Shown in pieces: positions 1 through 7,197 of a stretch of 8,383 bases of DNA. Below the pieces are notes generated by a model that was given only the letters and a program-made list of their open reading frames with translations, did not search any database and had not been told where the DNA came from. Both the position numbers and the translations under genes were made by a program. Source of the stretch: CAZGTQ01 sp964528575 (GTDB lineage Bacteria; Planctomycetota; UBA1135; GCA-002686595); contig CAZGTQ010000033.1 in the NCBI GenBank assembly GCA_964528575.1, positions 1-8,383 of the forward strand. Reading direction: 5' to 3'. Positions within the stretch are counted from its first letter, which is position 1. Each line of letters begins with the position of its first letter.

Positions 1-428
1 GTGACGTGCGCCGGGCCCGTCGACGACTCGTCGGCGCGCGTCGTGAGCTCGATGCCGCGGCGCTCCAGCTCCTTCTGGATCGCGCGCACGTCGTCGAACG
101 ACTCGAGCGTCTTCTGGTCGCGCGTCCAGCCCGGGTTGAACGTCAGGCAGTTCTTGTCGAACATCCCCTGGAAGAGGCCGATCGTCGCCGTCTCGTTCTG
201 GAGGATCAGCCAGTTCTGCTCCGCCTTGCCGCCGACCTTCTCGAAGCCGAGCTTCTCGTAGAACGCGCGTGAGGCCTTCAAGTCCTTGACGGCGAGGCTG
301 ACGGAGAAGTTGCCGAGCTGCATGGGGTCGTTGCCCTCCTGCGTGCGTGGGGCGGGCGGAGCGGTCGCGGCCAGCGCGATGCACGCGGCGAGGGCCGCGG
401 CGGCGGGGGCCTTGGAGAAGATCTTCAT
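1..428 (-). CDS. VOC-superfamily (glyoxalase/bleomycin-resistance-like) protein, exported, C-terminus off the window
   Basis: The minus strand reads 142 codons from ATG 428-426 to the window edge without a stop. Residues 1 to about 30 (MKIFSKAPAAAALAACIALA...) look like a signal peptide; an LAAC lipobox-like motif at 13-16 leaves a lipoprotein possible. From residue 36 (MQLGNFSVSLAVKDLKASRA) the protein has the typical opening of a VOC fold: beta strand, then 'D-L-x-x-S-x-x-F-Y-x-x-L-G-F', then 'W-L-I-L-Q-N', then a helix 'DDVRAIQKELERRGIEL'. Family members bind a metal and act as lyases, dioxygenases or resistance proteins. The second half, with most metal ligands, is missing, so no reaction can be named. 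The start is uncertain: ATG 323-321 (residue 36) has a better Shine-Dalgarno match and would give a cytosolic protein. I prefer 428 because the extra 35 residues form a coherent leader. It is divergent from the propeller cluster. Confidence 0.8.
   Translation of the reverse strand, partial: MKIFSKAPAAAALAACIALAATAPPAPRTQEGNDPMQLGNFSVSLAVKDLKASRAFYEKLGFEKVGGKAEQNWLILQNETATIGLFQGMFDKNCLTFNPGWTRDQKTLESFDDVRAIQKELERRGIELTTRADESSTGPAHV
335..340 (-). promoter_or_regulatory. Shine-Dalgarno match before an internal start of the VOC gene
   Basis: AGGAGG on the minus strand lies 11 bases upstream of the in-frame ATG at 323-321. It is the best ribosome-binding match in this gene, while the upstream ATG at 428 has only a weak GGTGA. 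Either the true start is 323, or two forms (exported and cytosolic) are made. The spacing is slightly long, and the site also encodes residues in the leader, so it may be chance. Confidence 0.35.
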
Positions 429-597
429 TGGGTCACCGGGATGGGGTGGGCGCGGAACAGGATGGAACCGTCGGCGACGGCGCGCTTGCCCGATCTTGCG
501 AACTCGGTGCGAAGAGCCTCGTGACCACGCCCGCCGGATCTCCTACGCCTCCTGTCCGCCCCCTTGCGGGCCGCACCGGGCCCGAAGGACGCCCCCA
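429..597. other. Intergenic region between divergent genes
   Basis: These 169 bases separate the minus-strand VOC gene from the plus-strand propeller cluster and must hold promoters for both if they are transcribed independently. I see no convincing -35/-10 pair. A small hairpin (CGGGCC 567-572, loop 573-578, GGCCCG 579-584) lies next to the Shine-Dalgarno of the 598 gene and shares its first base. Confidence 0.4.
584..589 (+). promoter_or_regulatory. Ribosome-binding site fixing the start of the first propeller gene
   Basis: GAAGGA ends 8 bases before ATG 598. It decides the start: the reading frame is open upstream to at least 286, but residues encoded before 598 look like non-coding translation, and a clean signal peptide begins at 598. 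Confidence 0.65.
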
Positions 598-2199
598 ATG
601 GACGCAGTTGCCCGCCGGACCGCGCGCCTCGCGGCGATCGCGCTCGCCTGCTCGTCGCTCGTTCCCGCGACGCTCGCCCAGTGCGAGCTCGCCTCGCTGA
701 CGCCGATCGGTCCCCAGAACGGCTCCTTGTTCGGCCGGGCGATCGGCGCGAGCGAGGACCGCGTGCTCGTGAGCCAGATCGCGTTGATGGAGCTCGGCAC
801 GAACCGGCTCGACGACTACGCGCTCACGCCCTCGGGCTGGGTCTTCGCCGGCGAGATCCCCAATCCCGACCCCGCGACGATGTTCCTGTTCGGCTGGTCG
901 CTCGACGTCGCCGGCGGCTTCGCGCTCGTCGGCGACCCCAACGGAGCCGGGCTCGCCGGCGGCGAGGGCGCGGCGTTCGTGTACGAGCGCACGGCGAGCG
1001 GCTGGGCGTTGCGCGAGCGGCTCTTCGCCGCCGACGGCCAGTTCGGTGACCGCTTCGGCGCGGACGTCGATCTCGACGCGTCGGGAAGCCGCGCGATCGT
1101 CGCCGCGCGTTCGCTCGATCCCACGCAGCTCGACCCGAACGCGCCCGACGCCAAGGTCTACGTCTTCGAGCGCGGGCCGAGCGGCTGGGCGCAGGTCGCG
1201 CGCCTCGATCCCGCGACGCCGCAGACCGCGTTCGGATGCGGCGTCGCGCTCGACGGGGACGTGGCGGTCGTCGGGAGCCCCGGCGAGACGACGACCGCGG
1301 GCTTGCGCGGCGTCGCCTACGTCTACGAGCGGGGCCCGAGCGGCTGGTCGCTCGCGGAGCGGCTCGAGGGCCCGGGCGCGCAGTATCTCGGCTTCGGCGA
1401 AGCGGTCGGCATCGCCCGCGAGACCGTGCTCGTCGCGGCGCGGCACGAGCCGGCGCCGGGGACCTTCGGGGGCGGCGCCGTCCATGTCTACGACCGCCTC
1501 GGGGCGGGCTGGCTCGAGACGTCGGTCCTACGCCCGAGCGCGGGGACCGACGCCTTCTCCTTCGGCCAGGGCATCGCGACCGCACCGGACCACGTCGTCG
1601 TGTGGAGCAGCTCGCCGCTCGCCCCGCCGGGCGGCCCCCACGTGTTCGAGCGCTTCGGCTCCATCTGGAGGGAGCGCGCGCAGCTCCTCGACGACCAGGG
1701 CGTGACGTACTTCGGATCGCCCGGCAGGCGGGCGGCGATCGCGGGGAACACGGTCGCGTACGCGGGCACGTCGAGCCCGAACGCGGTGCAGCTCTTCGAC
1801 CTCGAGAGCGTCGCGACGGCGGACGTTCCGTCGATCTCGGTCTCTGCGGGCGGCGTGCAGACGCTCGAGGTGCGCACCGGCTGTCCGCCGCGCGCGGGCC
1901 TGCCGTACATCGTGCTCGGCTCGGCCTCGGGGACCTCGACCGCGCTGCCCGTCCCGCTCGTCGTCGACCTCTACTTCTTCCACACGCTCCAGGCGCCCAA
2001 CAGCGCGTTCCTCGCCGACACGTTCGGCACGCTCGACGCGGCCGGCCGTGCGACGGCGCGCATCGTGCTGCCGCCGGCCGCGCTCCCGGCGGCGGTCGGC
2101 CTCGAGCTCGACCACGCCTTCGTCGGCCTCGAGCTCCTCCCCGGCTTGCTCCAGCTCACCGCGATCAGCAACCCGGTGCACTTGACCCTGGCTCCGTGA
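598..2199 (+). CDS. Exported seven-bladed FG-GAP-type beta-propeller protein with planctomycete-type C-terminal module (paralog 1)
   Basis: 533 residues. A signal peptide covers residues 1-27 (RR at 6-7, hydrophobic core, cleavage after TLA), leaving a mature Gln-Cys N-terminus. About residues 42-402 hold seven repeats with the pattern F-G-x-x-[LIV]-...-[VAI]-[LIV]-V-[GAS], ending in a strand such as 'YVYERGPSGW'. F-G or equivalent sites lie near 45, 98, 153, 212, 266, 322 and 372, so a closed seven-bladed propeller is expected. Blade 3 keeps part of the acidic loop (DVDLDASG, 157-163) that binds calcium in integrin FG-GAP blades. Residues 404-533 form a separate beta-rich domain (SVSAGGVQTLEV ... 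SNPVHLTLAP) of a kind I associate with planctomycete exported proteins; a sorting or anchoring role is a guess. No catalytic motif is visible, so binding or structure is likelier than enzymology. It is the first gene of the plus-strand cluster and a tandem paralog of the next one. Confidence 0.88.
   Translation: MDAVARRTARLAAIALACSSLVPATLAQCELASLTPIGPQNGSLFGRAIGASEDRVLVSQIALMELGTNRLDDYALTPSGWVFAGEIPNPDPATMFLFGWSLDVAGGFALVGDPNGAGLAGGEGAAFVYERTASGWALRERLFAADGQFGDRFGADVDLDASGSRAIVAARSLDPTQLDPNAPDAKVYVFERGPSGWAQVARLDPATPQTAFGCGVALDGDVAVVGSPGETTTAGLRGVAYVYERGPSGWSLAERLEGPGAQYLGFGEAVGIARETVLVAARHEPAPGTFGGGAVHVYDRLGAGWLETSVLRPSAGTDAFSFGQGIATAPDHVVVWSSSPLAPPGGPHVFERFGSIWRERAQLLDDQGVTYFGSPGRRAAIAGNTVAYAGTSSPNAVQLFDLESVATADVPSISVSAGGVQTLEVRTGCPPRAGLPYIVLGSASGTSTALPVPLVVDLYFFHTLQAPNSAFLADTFGTLDAAGRATARIVLPPAALPAAVGLELDHAFVGLELLPGLLQLTAISNPVHLTLAP
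1795..2199 (+). repeat. C-terminal cassette, copy 1 of a near-identical direct repeat
   Basis: This segment matches 3415-3819 at a constant offset of 1620 bases with no gaps. By hand count the last 399 bases differ at 16 positions (about 96% identity), including a 60-base block with no differences. Identity stops at both ends: just upstream the two genes are clearly diverged, and downstream of the stop codon there is no similarity. Confidence 0.9.
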
Positions 2200-2211
2200 T
2201 CGGTAGGTGAC

Positions 2212-3819
2212 ATGTCCTTCGCAGATCTTCGGATCACTCGCTTCGCGGCGGCCGGTCTCGCCGGGCTCGCTCTCGCTCCCTCGGCTCGCGCCCAGTGCGG
2301 CACGGACGAGCTCACGCCGATCGGCGGCCAGAACGGCTCGATCTTCGGCCAAGCGATCGGAGCGAGCGAGGACCGCCTGCTCGTCAGCCAGATCGCGTTC
2401 AATCAGTTCGGCACGAACCGACTCTACGACTACGAACGCACGCCTTCGGGCTGGGTCTTCGCCGGCGAGATCCCCAACCCCGACCCCGCGACGACGTTCC
2501 TGTTTGGCTGGTCGCTCGACGTCGCGGGCGACGTGGCGCTCGTCGGCGACCCGAACGGAGCGGGACTCGCCGGCGGCGAGGGCGCGGCGTTCGTGTACGA
2601 GCGCACGCCGTCCGGGTGGGGGCTGCGCGAGCGGCTCTTCGCGTCCGACGGCCAGTTCGAGGACCAGTTCGGCATCGTCGTCGACCTCGATCCCGCGGGA
2701 AACCGAGCGATCGTCGGCGCGCGGGAGATGTTTCCCGGCGATCCGAGCGCGCCCGCCGGCAAGGTCTACGTCTTCGAGCGCGGGCCGAGCGGCTGGTCGC
2801 AGGTCGCGCGCTTCGACCCCGCGACCCCCGCGTCCTCGTTCGGCACGGACGTCGCGATCGACGGAGACCTCGCGGTGGCCAGCGCGCCGGACGAGCCGAC
2901 CGGCGCGAGCGGATCGGGCGCCGTGTACGTCTACGAACGCGGTCCGAGCGGATGGGCGAGCGCTGCGCGCCTGACGAGCCCGGGCGGTGCCGGCGAGTAC
3001 CTCGCCTACGGCGCCTCGCTGGCCATCGCCCGCGAGACGGTGCTCATCGGGGCGACGCACGAGTCGTCGCCCGGGACCTTCGCGACGGGAGCGGTGCGCG
3101 TGTACGACCGCGGCTCCACCGGTTGGAGCGAGACGTCCGTGCTGCGGGCGAGCGCGGGCGCGGGCGGCATGCGCTTCGGCGCGGGGATCGCGGCGGCTCC
3201 CGACGTCGTCGTCGTGTCGAGCGCGTACACGCTCGCTCCTCCGGGAGGTCCGCACGTGTTCGAGCGCTTCGGCACGGGCTGGAGCGAGCGCGGGCAGCTC
3301 ATCGAGGCCGCTGGGCAGCTCTACGTCGGGCAGGAGGACACGCAGCCGACCATCGCGGGAACCGCCTGCGCCTACTCGGGCTTCGGCGTCGGCCAGCAAC
3401 GCGTCGTGCGCCTGTTCGACCTCGAGAGCGTCGCGACGTCCGACGTTCCGTCGATCTCGGTCTCTGCGGGCGGCGTGCAGACGCTGGAGGTGCGCACCGG
3501 CTGTCCGCCGCGCGCGGGCCTGCCGTACATCGTGCTCGGCTCGGCCTCGGGGACGTCGACCGCGCTGCCCGTTCCGCTCGTCGTCGACCTCTACTTCTTC
3601 CACACGCTCCAGGCGCCCAACAGCGCGTTCCTCGCCGACACGTTCGGCACGCTCGACGCGGCCGGCCGCGCGACGGCGCGCTTCGTGCTGCCGCAGGGCC
3701 TGCTCCCGGCGGCGGTCGGCCTCGAGCTCGACCACGCCTTCGTCGGCATCGAGCTCCTCCCCGGCTTGCTCCAGCTCACCGCGATCAGCAACCCGGTGCA
3801 CCTGAGCCTGGTCCCGTGA
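2212..3819 (+). CDS. Exported seven-bladed FG-GAP-type beta-propeller protein with planctomycete-type C-terminal module (paralog 2)
   Basis: 535 residues. A signal peptide spans 1-27 (MSFADLRITR, hydrophobic core, cleavage after SARA), again giving a mature Gln-Cys start. It aligns end to end with the protein of the previous gene: seven propeller blades (about 42-404; F-G or equivalent at 45, 98, 153, 210, 266, 322 and 372) and the same C-terminal module at 406-535. Blade 2 and the C-terminal module are nearly identical in the two proteins; blades 5-7 share roughly 60% of residues. Blade 3 holds VDLDPAGNRAIVGA, closer to the classical FG-GAP loop than in paralog 1. The gene starts 12 bases after the previous stop. 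Its ribosome site is weak (GGTAGG, 4 bases before ATG), which suggests translational coupling. Its function is unknown; an extracellular binding or surface role is inferred from the fold. Confidence 0.88.
   Translation: MSFADLRITRFAAAGLAGLALAPSARAQCGTDELTPIGGQNGSIFGQAIGASEDRLLVSQIAFNQFGTNRLYDYERTPSGWVFAGEIPNPDPATTFLFGWSLDVAGDVALVGDPNGAGLAGGEGAAFVYERTPSGWGLRERLFASDGQFEDQFGIVVDLDPAGNRAIVGAREMFPGDPSAPAGKVYVFERGPSGWSQVARFDPATPASSFGTDVAIDGDLAVASAPDEPTGASGSGAVYVYERGPSGWASAARLTSPGGAGEYLAYGASLAIARETVLIGATHESSPGTFATGAVRVYDRGSTGWSETSVLRASAGAGGMRFGAGIAAAPDVVVVSSAYTLAPPGGPHVFERFGTGWSERGQLIEAAGQLYVGQEDTQPTIAGTACAYSGFGVGQQRVVRLFDLESVATSDVPSISVSAGGVQTLEVRTGCPPRAGLPYIVLGSASGTSTALPVPLVVDLYFFHTLQAPNSAFLADTFGTLDAAGRATARFVLPQGLLPAAVGLELDHAFVGIELLPGLLQLTAISNPVHLSLVP
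3415..3819 (+). repeat. C-terminal cassette, copy 2 of a near-identical direct repeat
   Basis: Partner of 1795-2199. Only about 8 residues differ over 130 (for example Ile/Phe in R-[IF]-V-L-P, and the loop after that strand). The changes cluster in the 'LP..' loop and in the last six codons; the core is conserved even at silent positions. Confidence 0.9.
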
Positions 3820-4736
3820 CGAGAGCGAGAAATGCGTCGTCCGCGACCTCGCTCGACTACGTCGAGCGCGTCAACCGCGCGATCGACTACGTCGTGCGGC
3901 ACCTCGACGGCCCGCTGCGGCTCGAGGACGTCGCGCGCGCCGCGTGCTTCTCGCCGTTCCACTTCCACCGCATCTTCCGCGCGCTCGTCGGCGAGACGCT
4001 GAACGAGTTCGTCGCACGCCAGCGGCTCGAGCGCGCGCTCCACCTGATGGCGCACGCGCCGCGCCGCTCGCTGACCGAGATCGCGCTCGAGTGCGGCTTC
4101 TCGTCGTCGTCTGCGTTCTCGCGCAGCTTCAAGCAGCGCTACGGCGTCGCGCCGAGCGCGTTCGACCTCGACACGTGGCGCGCGTCGCGCCGGCGCGAGC
4201 TCGAGGACGCGACGAGCCCCGACGGCCGCCTGCACCTCGAGCGCCTGCCCGCGGGCGCGAACCCCGACGGGTTCGTCGCGAACGTGCGCGAGCTGCCCGC
4301 GCGCACGGTCGCGTACGTGCGCGTGCTCGACCCGTACCGCGGCGGCGTGCCCGAAGCGGCCGCGCGCCTCGTCGCGTGGGCCGAGGAACGCGGCGTCGCC
4401 GACCGAGCGTGGTACGGCTACCAGTGGGAGGATCCCGAGATCGTCGCGCTCTCGGACTGCCGCTACGACGTCGCGGTCGAGGTCGACGACGTCGAGCCCG
4501 ACGGCGAGATCGGCCGCTACGACTTCGCGCCGATGCGCGTCGCCGAGGTCGCGCTGCGCGGCGGCATCGACCTCGAGCTGCGCGCGCTCGACTGGCTCTT
4601 CGGCACCTGGCTCCCGGCGAGCGGCTACGAGCCGGACGACCAGCCCTGCTTCGAAGCGTGGCACGGGCGCCCTTTCGCGCACGGCCTCGAGCACTTCGAG
4701 CTTGCCGCCCAGCTTCCGGTGCGCCGCGCTCCGTGA
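3816..4736 (+). CDS. AraC-family transcriptional regulator with GyrI-like effector-binding domain
   Basis: 306 residues from GTG 3816, which overlaps the previous stop as GTGA, so it is translationally coupled to the propeller gene. No good Shine-Dalgarno and no other in-frame start precede the DNA-binding domain. Residues 15-118 are a complete double helix-turn-helix AraC domain: YVVRHLDGPLRLEDVARAAC is the first helix-turn-helix, followed by FSPFHFHRIFRALVGET, and the second unit is SLTEIALECGFSSSSAFSRSFKQRYGVAPS in outline (85-114). Residues about 151-302 resemble the GyrI/SbmC-like domain (VRELPARTVAYVRVLDPYRG ... YDFAPMRVAEV ... F-E-A-W-H-G-R-P), which in Rob- and BmrR-type regulators binds small amphipathic molecules. 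Having the DNA-binding domain first and the effector domain last matches Rob-like proteins. It probably senses a small molecule; the ligand and targets are unknown. It sits inside the cluster of exported proteins, which makes autoregulation of the cluster plausible. Confidence 0.92.
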   Translation: MTRARNASSATSLDYVERVNRAIDYVVRHLDGPLRLEDVARAACFSPFHFHRIFRALVGETLNEFVARQRLERALHLMAHAPRRSLTEIALECGFSSSSAFSRSFKQRYGVAPSAFDLDTWRASRRRELEDATSPDGRLHLERLPAGANPDGFVANVRELPARTVAYVRVLDPYRGGVPEAAARLVAWAEERGVADRAWYGYQWEDPEIVALSDCRYDVAVEVDDVEPDGEIGRYDFAPMRVAEVALRGGIDLELRALDWLFGTWLPASGYEPDDQPCFEAWHGRPFAHGLEHFELAAQLPVRRAP

Positions 4737-4760
4737 GCGTGCGGTAGCATCTGAGAGGCC

Positions 4761-4766
4761 GAAGGA
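4761..4766 (+). promoter_or_regulatory. Ribosome-binding site of the beta-helix gene
   Basis: GAAGGA ends 6 bases before ATG 4773, in a 36-base gap after the AraC gene. It is identical to the site before the 598 gene, and together they suggest the local Shine-Dalgarno consensus. Confidence 0.65.
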
Positions 4767-4772
4767 ACCACG

Positions 4773-5954
4773 ATGCGCGCACTGCTCGCTCTCGCCGCTC
4801 TCGCTCCCGCATCGGCGGCCCAGGCCAACGTCTGGGTCGTCGACGACACGCCCGGTCCCGGCGTCGACTTCGCGGACGTCGCTCCCGCGGTCGCGGCCGC
4901 GAGCCCGGGGGATCTCGTCCTCGTCAAGGCTGGGACGTACGGCGCGGTGACGATCGTCGGCGGGCTCGCGCTGATCGCGGAGAACGGGGCGAGCGTGCTC
5001 GTCGCGAGCCTGACGGTCGAGAACGTCCCCGCGGGCGAGCAGGTCCTCGTGCGCGGCATCGACGTCGATGGGTGCTTGACGCGCGTGCGCTCCTGCGCGG
5101 GACACGTGCGGTTCGAGGACTGCACGCTCGGGACGGTGAACCCGCTCTTCCCGATGTTCTCGGACGGCCAGACCCGCGTCGAGGACTCCGCCCGCGTCTC
5201 GTTCCTGCGCTGCACGATCCTGGGCGCGTGCGCGATCTCGGCCCCGACGATCCTCGAGACCGGGGCCGCGCTCGTCGTCCGCTCGTCGCAGGTGCACCTG
5301 TTCGACTGCGCCATCGAGAGCGGCGATTTCTTCGGCGCCGGTGCGTTCGTCGACCGCAGCTTCGCCTTCTTCTCGGGTTGCTCCATCGAAGGCGGGTTCG
5401 GCTGGGACGGCGACTGCTTCTCGCCGCCGGCGGATGGAGCGGCCGGCCTGTGGATCGACCCGGGCGCCGATCCCGAGGCGGTGTACCTGCTGGACACGAC
5501 GCTCGTGGGCGGCGCCGGCGGCGCGGACCCCTGCTCCTTCGGATCGGGGCCGGGCGCGCCGGGCCCGCCGGCCGGCGGAGATCTGACGGCGCTGGCGACC
5601 ATCGCGGGCGCCGCGCGCCACTTCGAGGCGACGGCGGTCGTGCGCGGCGCTCAGAGCGCGGCCTTCGCCTTCGAGGGAGAGCTCGGCGATTTCGCGCTCC
5701 TCGCGGTGTCGGCGACGCTCGACGCGCTGTTCGACGCTGCGTTCCTGCACGGCACGCAGCTCGTCGGCGCACCGCTGCTCGTGCCGATGGGAGCGATGGA
5801 CGCGTTGGGCGAGCTGACCGTCTCGGTGCCGATGCCGCCGCTCCCGCCGGGCGTCGACGCGTTCCTCTTCCACGGCCAGGGCGTGTTCCTGACCGCGACT
5901 CGAGTGCGCGTCGGCCCTTCGTCGGCGATGGCGCTCGTCGACTCCGCGTTCTGA
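4773..5954 (+). CDS. Exported right-handed beta-helix-like protein of unknown function
   Basis: 393 residues. A signal peptide covers residues 1-18 (MRALLALAALAPASAAQA), then 'NVWVVDDTPGPGVDFADVAPAV', the usual opening of secreted parallel beta-helix proteins in which a 'D-F-x-x-[IV]-x-x-A-[IV]' helix precedes 'G-D-x-[IV]-x-V-x-x-G-x-Y' (46-56 here). Residues about 55-245 carry short strand repeats, several centred on Cys-[TAS]-[IL]: C117-T-L, C147-T-I, C179-A-I and C203-S-I, spaced about 24-32 residues, consistent with stacked coils. Residues 245-270 are a Gly/Pro-rich linker. About 280-393 form a beta-rich tail ending 'VGAPLLVPMGAMDALGELTV ... LPPGV ... LVDSAF', again a style I associate with planctomycete exported proteins, but different from the module on the two propellers. 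No lyase or hydrolase catalytic set is recognisable. The gene has a good ribosome site and follows the AraC gene by 36 bases. Confidence 0.82.
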   Translation: MRALLALAALAPASAAQANVWVVDDTPGPGVDFADVAPAVAAASPGDLVLVKAGTYGAVTIVGGLALIAENGASVLVASLTVENVPAGEQVLVRGIDVDGCLTRVRSCAGHVRFEDCTLGTVNPLFPMFSDGQTRVEDSARVSFLRCTILGACAISAPTILETGAALVVRSSQVHLFDCAIESGDFFGAGAFVDRSFAFFSGCSIEGGFGWDGDCFSPPADGAAGLWIDPGADPEAVYLLDTTLVGGAGGADPCSFGSGPGAPGPPAGGDLTALATIAGAARHFEATAVVRGAQSAAFAFEGELGDFALLAVSATLDALFDAAFLHGTQLVGAPLLVPMGAMDALGELTVSVPMPPLPPGVDAFLFHGQGVFLTATRVRVGPSSAMALVDSAF

Positions 5955-6000
5955 AGCCGAGCGCATTGCGCGATTCCGCGCGCCGTGCTCGACTGCCTGC

Positions 6001-7197
6001 ATGCACGCGCTCGCAGCGATCGTCCTCGCCGCCGTCGCGGCGAGCGAGCCTCGGACCGGCGCGCGATCCGTCGGAGAGGAGCGCGACGACTGGTACGGTC
6101 ACGCCGTCGCGCTCGAGCGCGACGTGGCGTTCGTCGCCGCGAGCGCGCCCTTCTCCGGCCCCGGTCGCGTCGACGTGTTCGGCCGCTCCGACGACTCCTG
6201 GGCCCACGTCGCGTCGCTGCGCTCCGGCGCCGAGCGCGTCGACATGTTCGGCTGGTCGCTCGCCGCCTCGGGCGAGCTCGTGCTCGTCGGCGCGCCGCGG
6301 CTGCTCGAGGGACGCGCGTACTTGTTCCGGCGCGACGGTGAGCAGTGGACGCTCGTGCAGGAGCTGACCGCTCCGGACGGACGCCTCGGCGACGACTTCG
6401 GCTGGTCGGTCGCGCTCGAAGGGACACGCGCGGTCGTCGGAGCCTGGCAGCACGAGGGAGGCGCGCGCGCGACCGGCGCGGCCTACGTCTACGAGCTCGC
6501 GAGCTCTCGGCTCGAGCCGCGCGCGAAGCTCGAGGCACGCCTGCCGGCGGCGGGGGACCGCTTCGGCGCCGCCGTCGCCGTCCACGGTGATCGCGTCGCC
6601 GTCGGCGCCACGAATGCGGACGCCTCCGGCGTCGACTCCGGTGCGGTGCACGTGTTCCGCCGCGATCCGGCGAGCGGAGCGTGGCACGAGGAGGCAATGC
6701 TCGCGCCAGCAGGGACGTCGCACTTCGGGAACGCGCTCGCCATGGACGAGCGCTCGATCGTCGTCGGCGCGCCGCGCACGCGACGCGGCCCGCTGGACGC
6801 CGCCGAGGACGCGCGCGGCGCGCCGCTCGGGCGTGCGTTCGTGTTCGACCTCGAGCGCGGCCGCTGGGCCGAGACCGAGCTGCTCCCGACCTGCTCGGTT
6901 CGCGAAGTCGGCCGCGCGGTCGCGGTGCGCGACTCGCTGCTCGCCGTCGGCGCGCCGTCGGGCGCGAACGGCGGCGTCGTGGCGCTGTTCCACGCGCAGG
7001 CCCCGGGAACCTGGATCGCGGCCGATGGCATCCGCCCCGCGCCCGCCCAGGCTCGCGACGGACTCGGCACGTCGGTCGCGTTGCGCGAGGGTCTGCTCCT
7101 GGTCGGCGTGTCGCGCGGCGACGTCGCGTACCTCCTCGAGCGCGCCGGCGGCACCTGGGTCACGCACGAGCTGCGCGCTCCGGCGCCTGCCCAGTAG
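6001..7197 (+). CDS. Seven-bladed FG-GAP-type beta-propeller protein without C-terminal module
   Basis: 398 residues. Seven repeats can be read directly, each about 50 residues apart: WYGHAVAL (31), MFGWSLAA (82), DFGWSVAL (132), RFGAAVAV (187), HFGNALAM (241), EVGRAVAV (302) and GLGTSVAL (354), each followed by a [LIV]-x-V-G-A strand. The protein is therefore nearly all propeller and lacks the C-terminal domain of the two larger paralogs. The classical calcium loop is not evident. The leader MHALAAIVLAAVAAS is short and has no Lys or Arg before the hydrophobic stretch, so it is an atypical signal peptide. No Shine-Dalgarno is visible, and no other ATG, GTG or TTG lies between this ATG and the in-frame stop at 5890, so the start is forced. 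It is last in the plus-strand cluster, 46 bases after the beta-helix gene. Function unknown. Confidence 0.82.
   Translation: MHALAAIVLAAVAASEPRTGARSVGEERDDWYGHAVALERDVAFVAASAPFSGPGRVDVFGRSDDSWAHVASLRSGAERVDMFGWSLAASGELVLVGAPRLLEGRAYLFRRDGEQWTLVQELTAPDGRLGDDFGWSVALEGTRAVVGAWQHEGGARATGAAYVYELASSRLEPRAKLEARLPAAGDRFGAAVAVHGDRVAVGATNADASGVDSGAVHVFRRDPASGAWHEEAMLAPAGTSHFGNALAMDERSIVVGAPRTRRGPLDAAEDARGAPLGRAFVFDLERGRWAETELLPTCSVREVGRAVAVRDSLLAVGAPSGANGGVVALFHAQAPGTWIAADGIRPAPAQARDGLGTSVALREGLLLVGVSRGDVAYLLERAGGTWVTHELRAPAPAQ

Noticed and set aside
286..597. N-terminal extension of the first propeller protein to an ATG at 286
   Set aside because: It overlaps the VOC gene on the other strand and lacks family features. 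The ribosome site and signal peptide place the start at 598.
2295..3815. Open frame that continues upstream of the AraC domain for about 500 codons
   Set aside because: The extra sequence is an Arg-rich out-of-frame reading of the second propeller gene, whose own frame is clearly coding. The AraC protein begins at the GTG overlapping that gene's stop.
1528..6002. Very long open frames on the minus strand opposite the propeller, AraC and beta-helix genes (for example 1528-3801 and 3591-6002)
   Set aside because: They are Arg/Ala/Glu-rich mirror translations of real plus-strand genes, a known effect of high GC. They carry no domain, signal peptide or ribosome site, while the plus strand has recognisable folds throughout.
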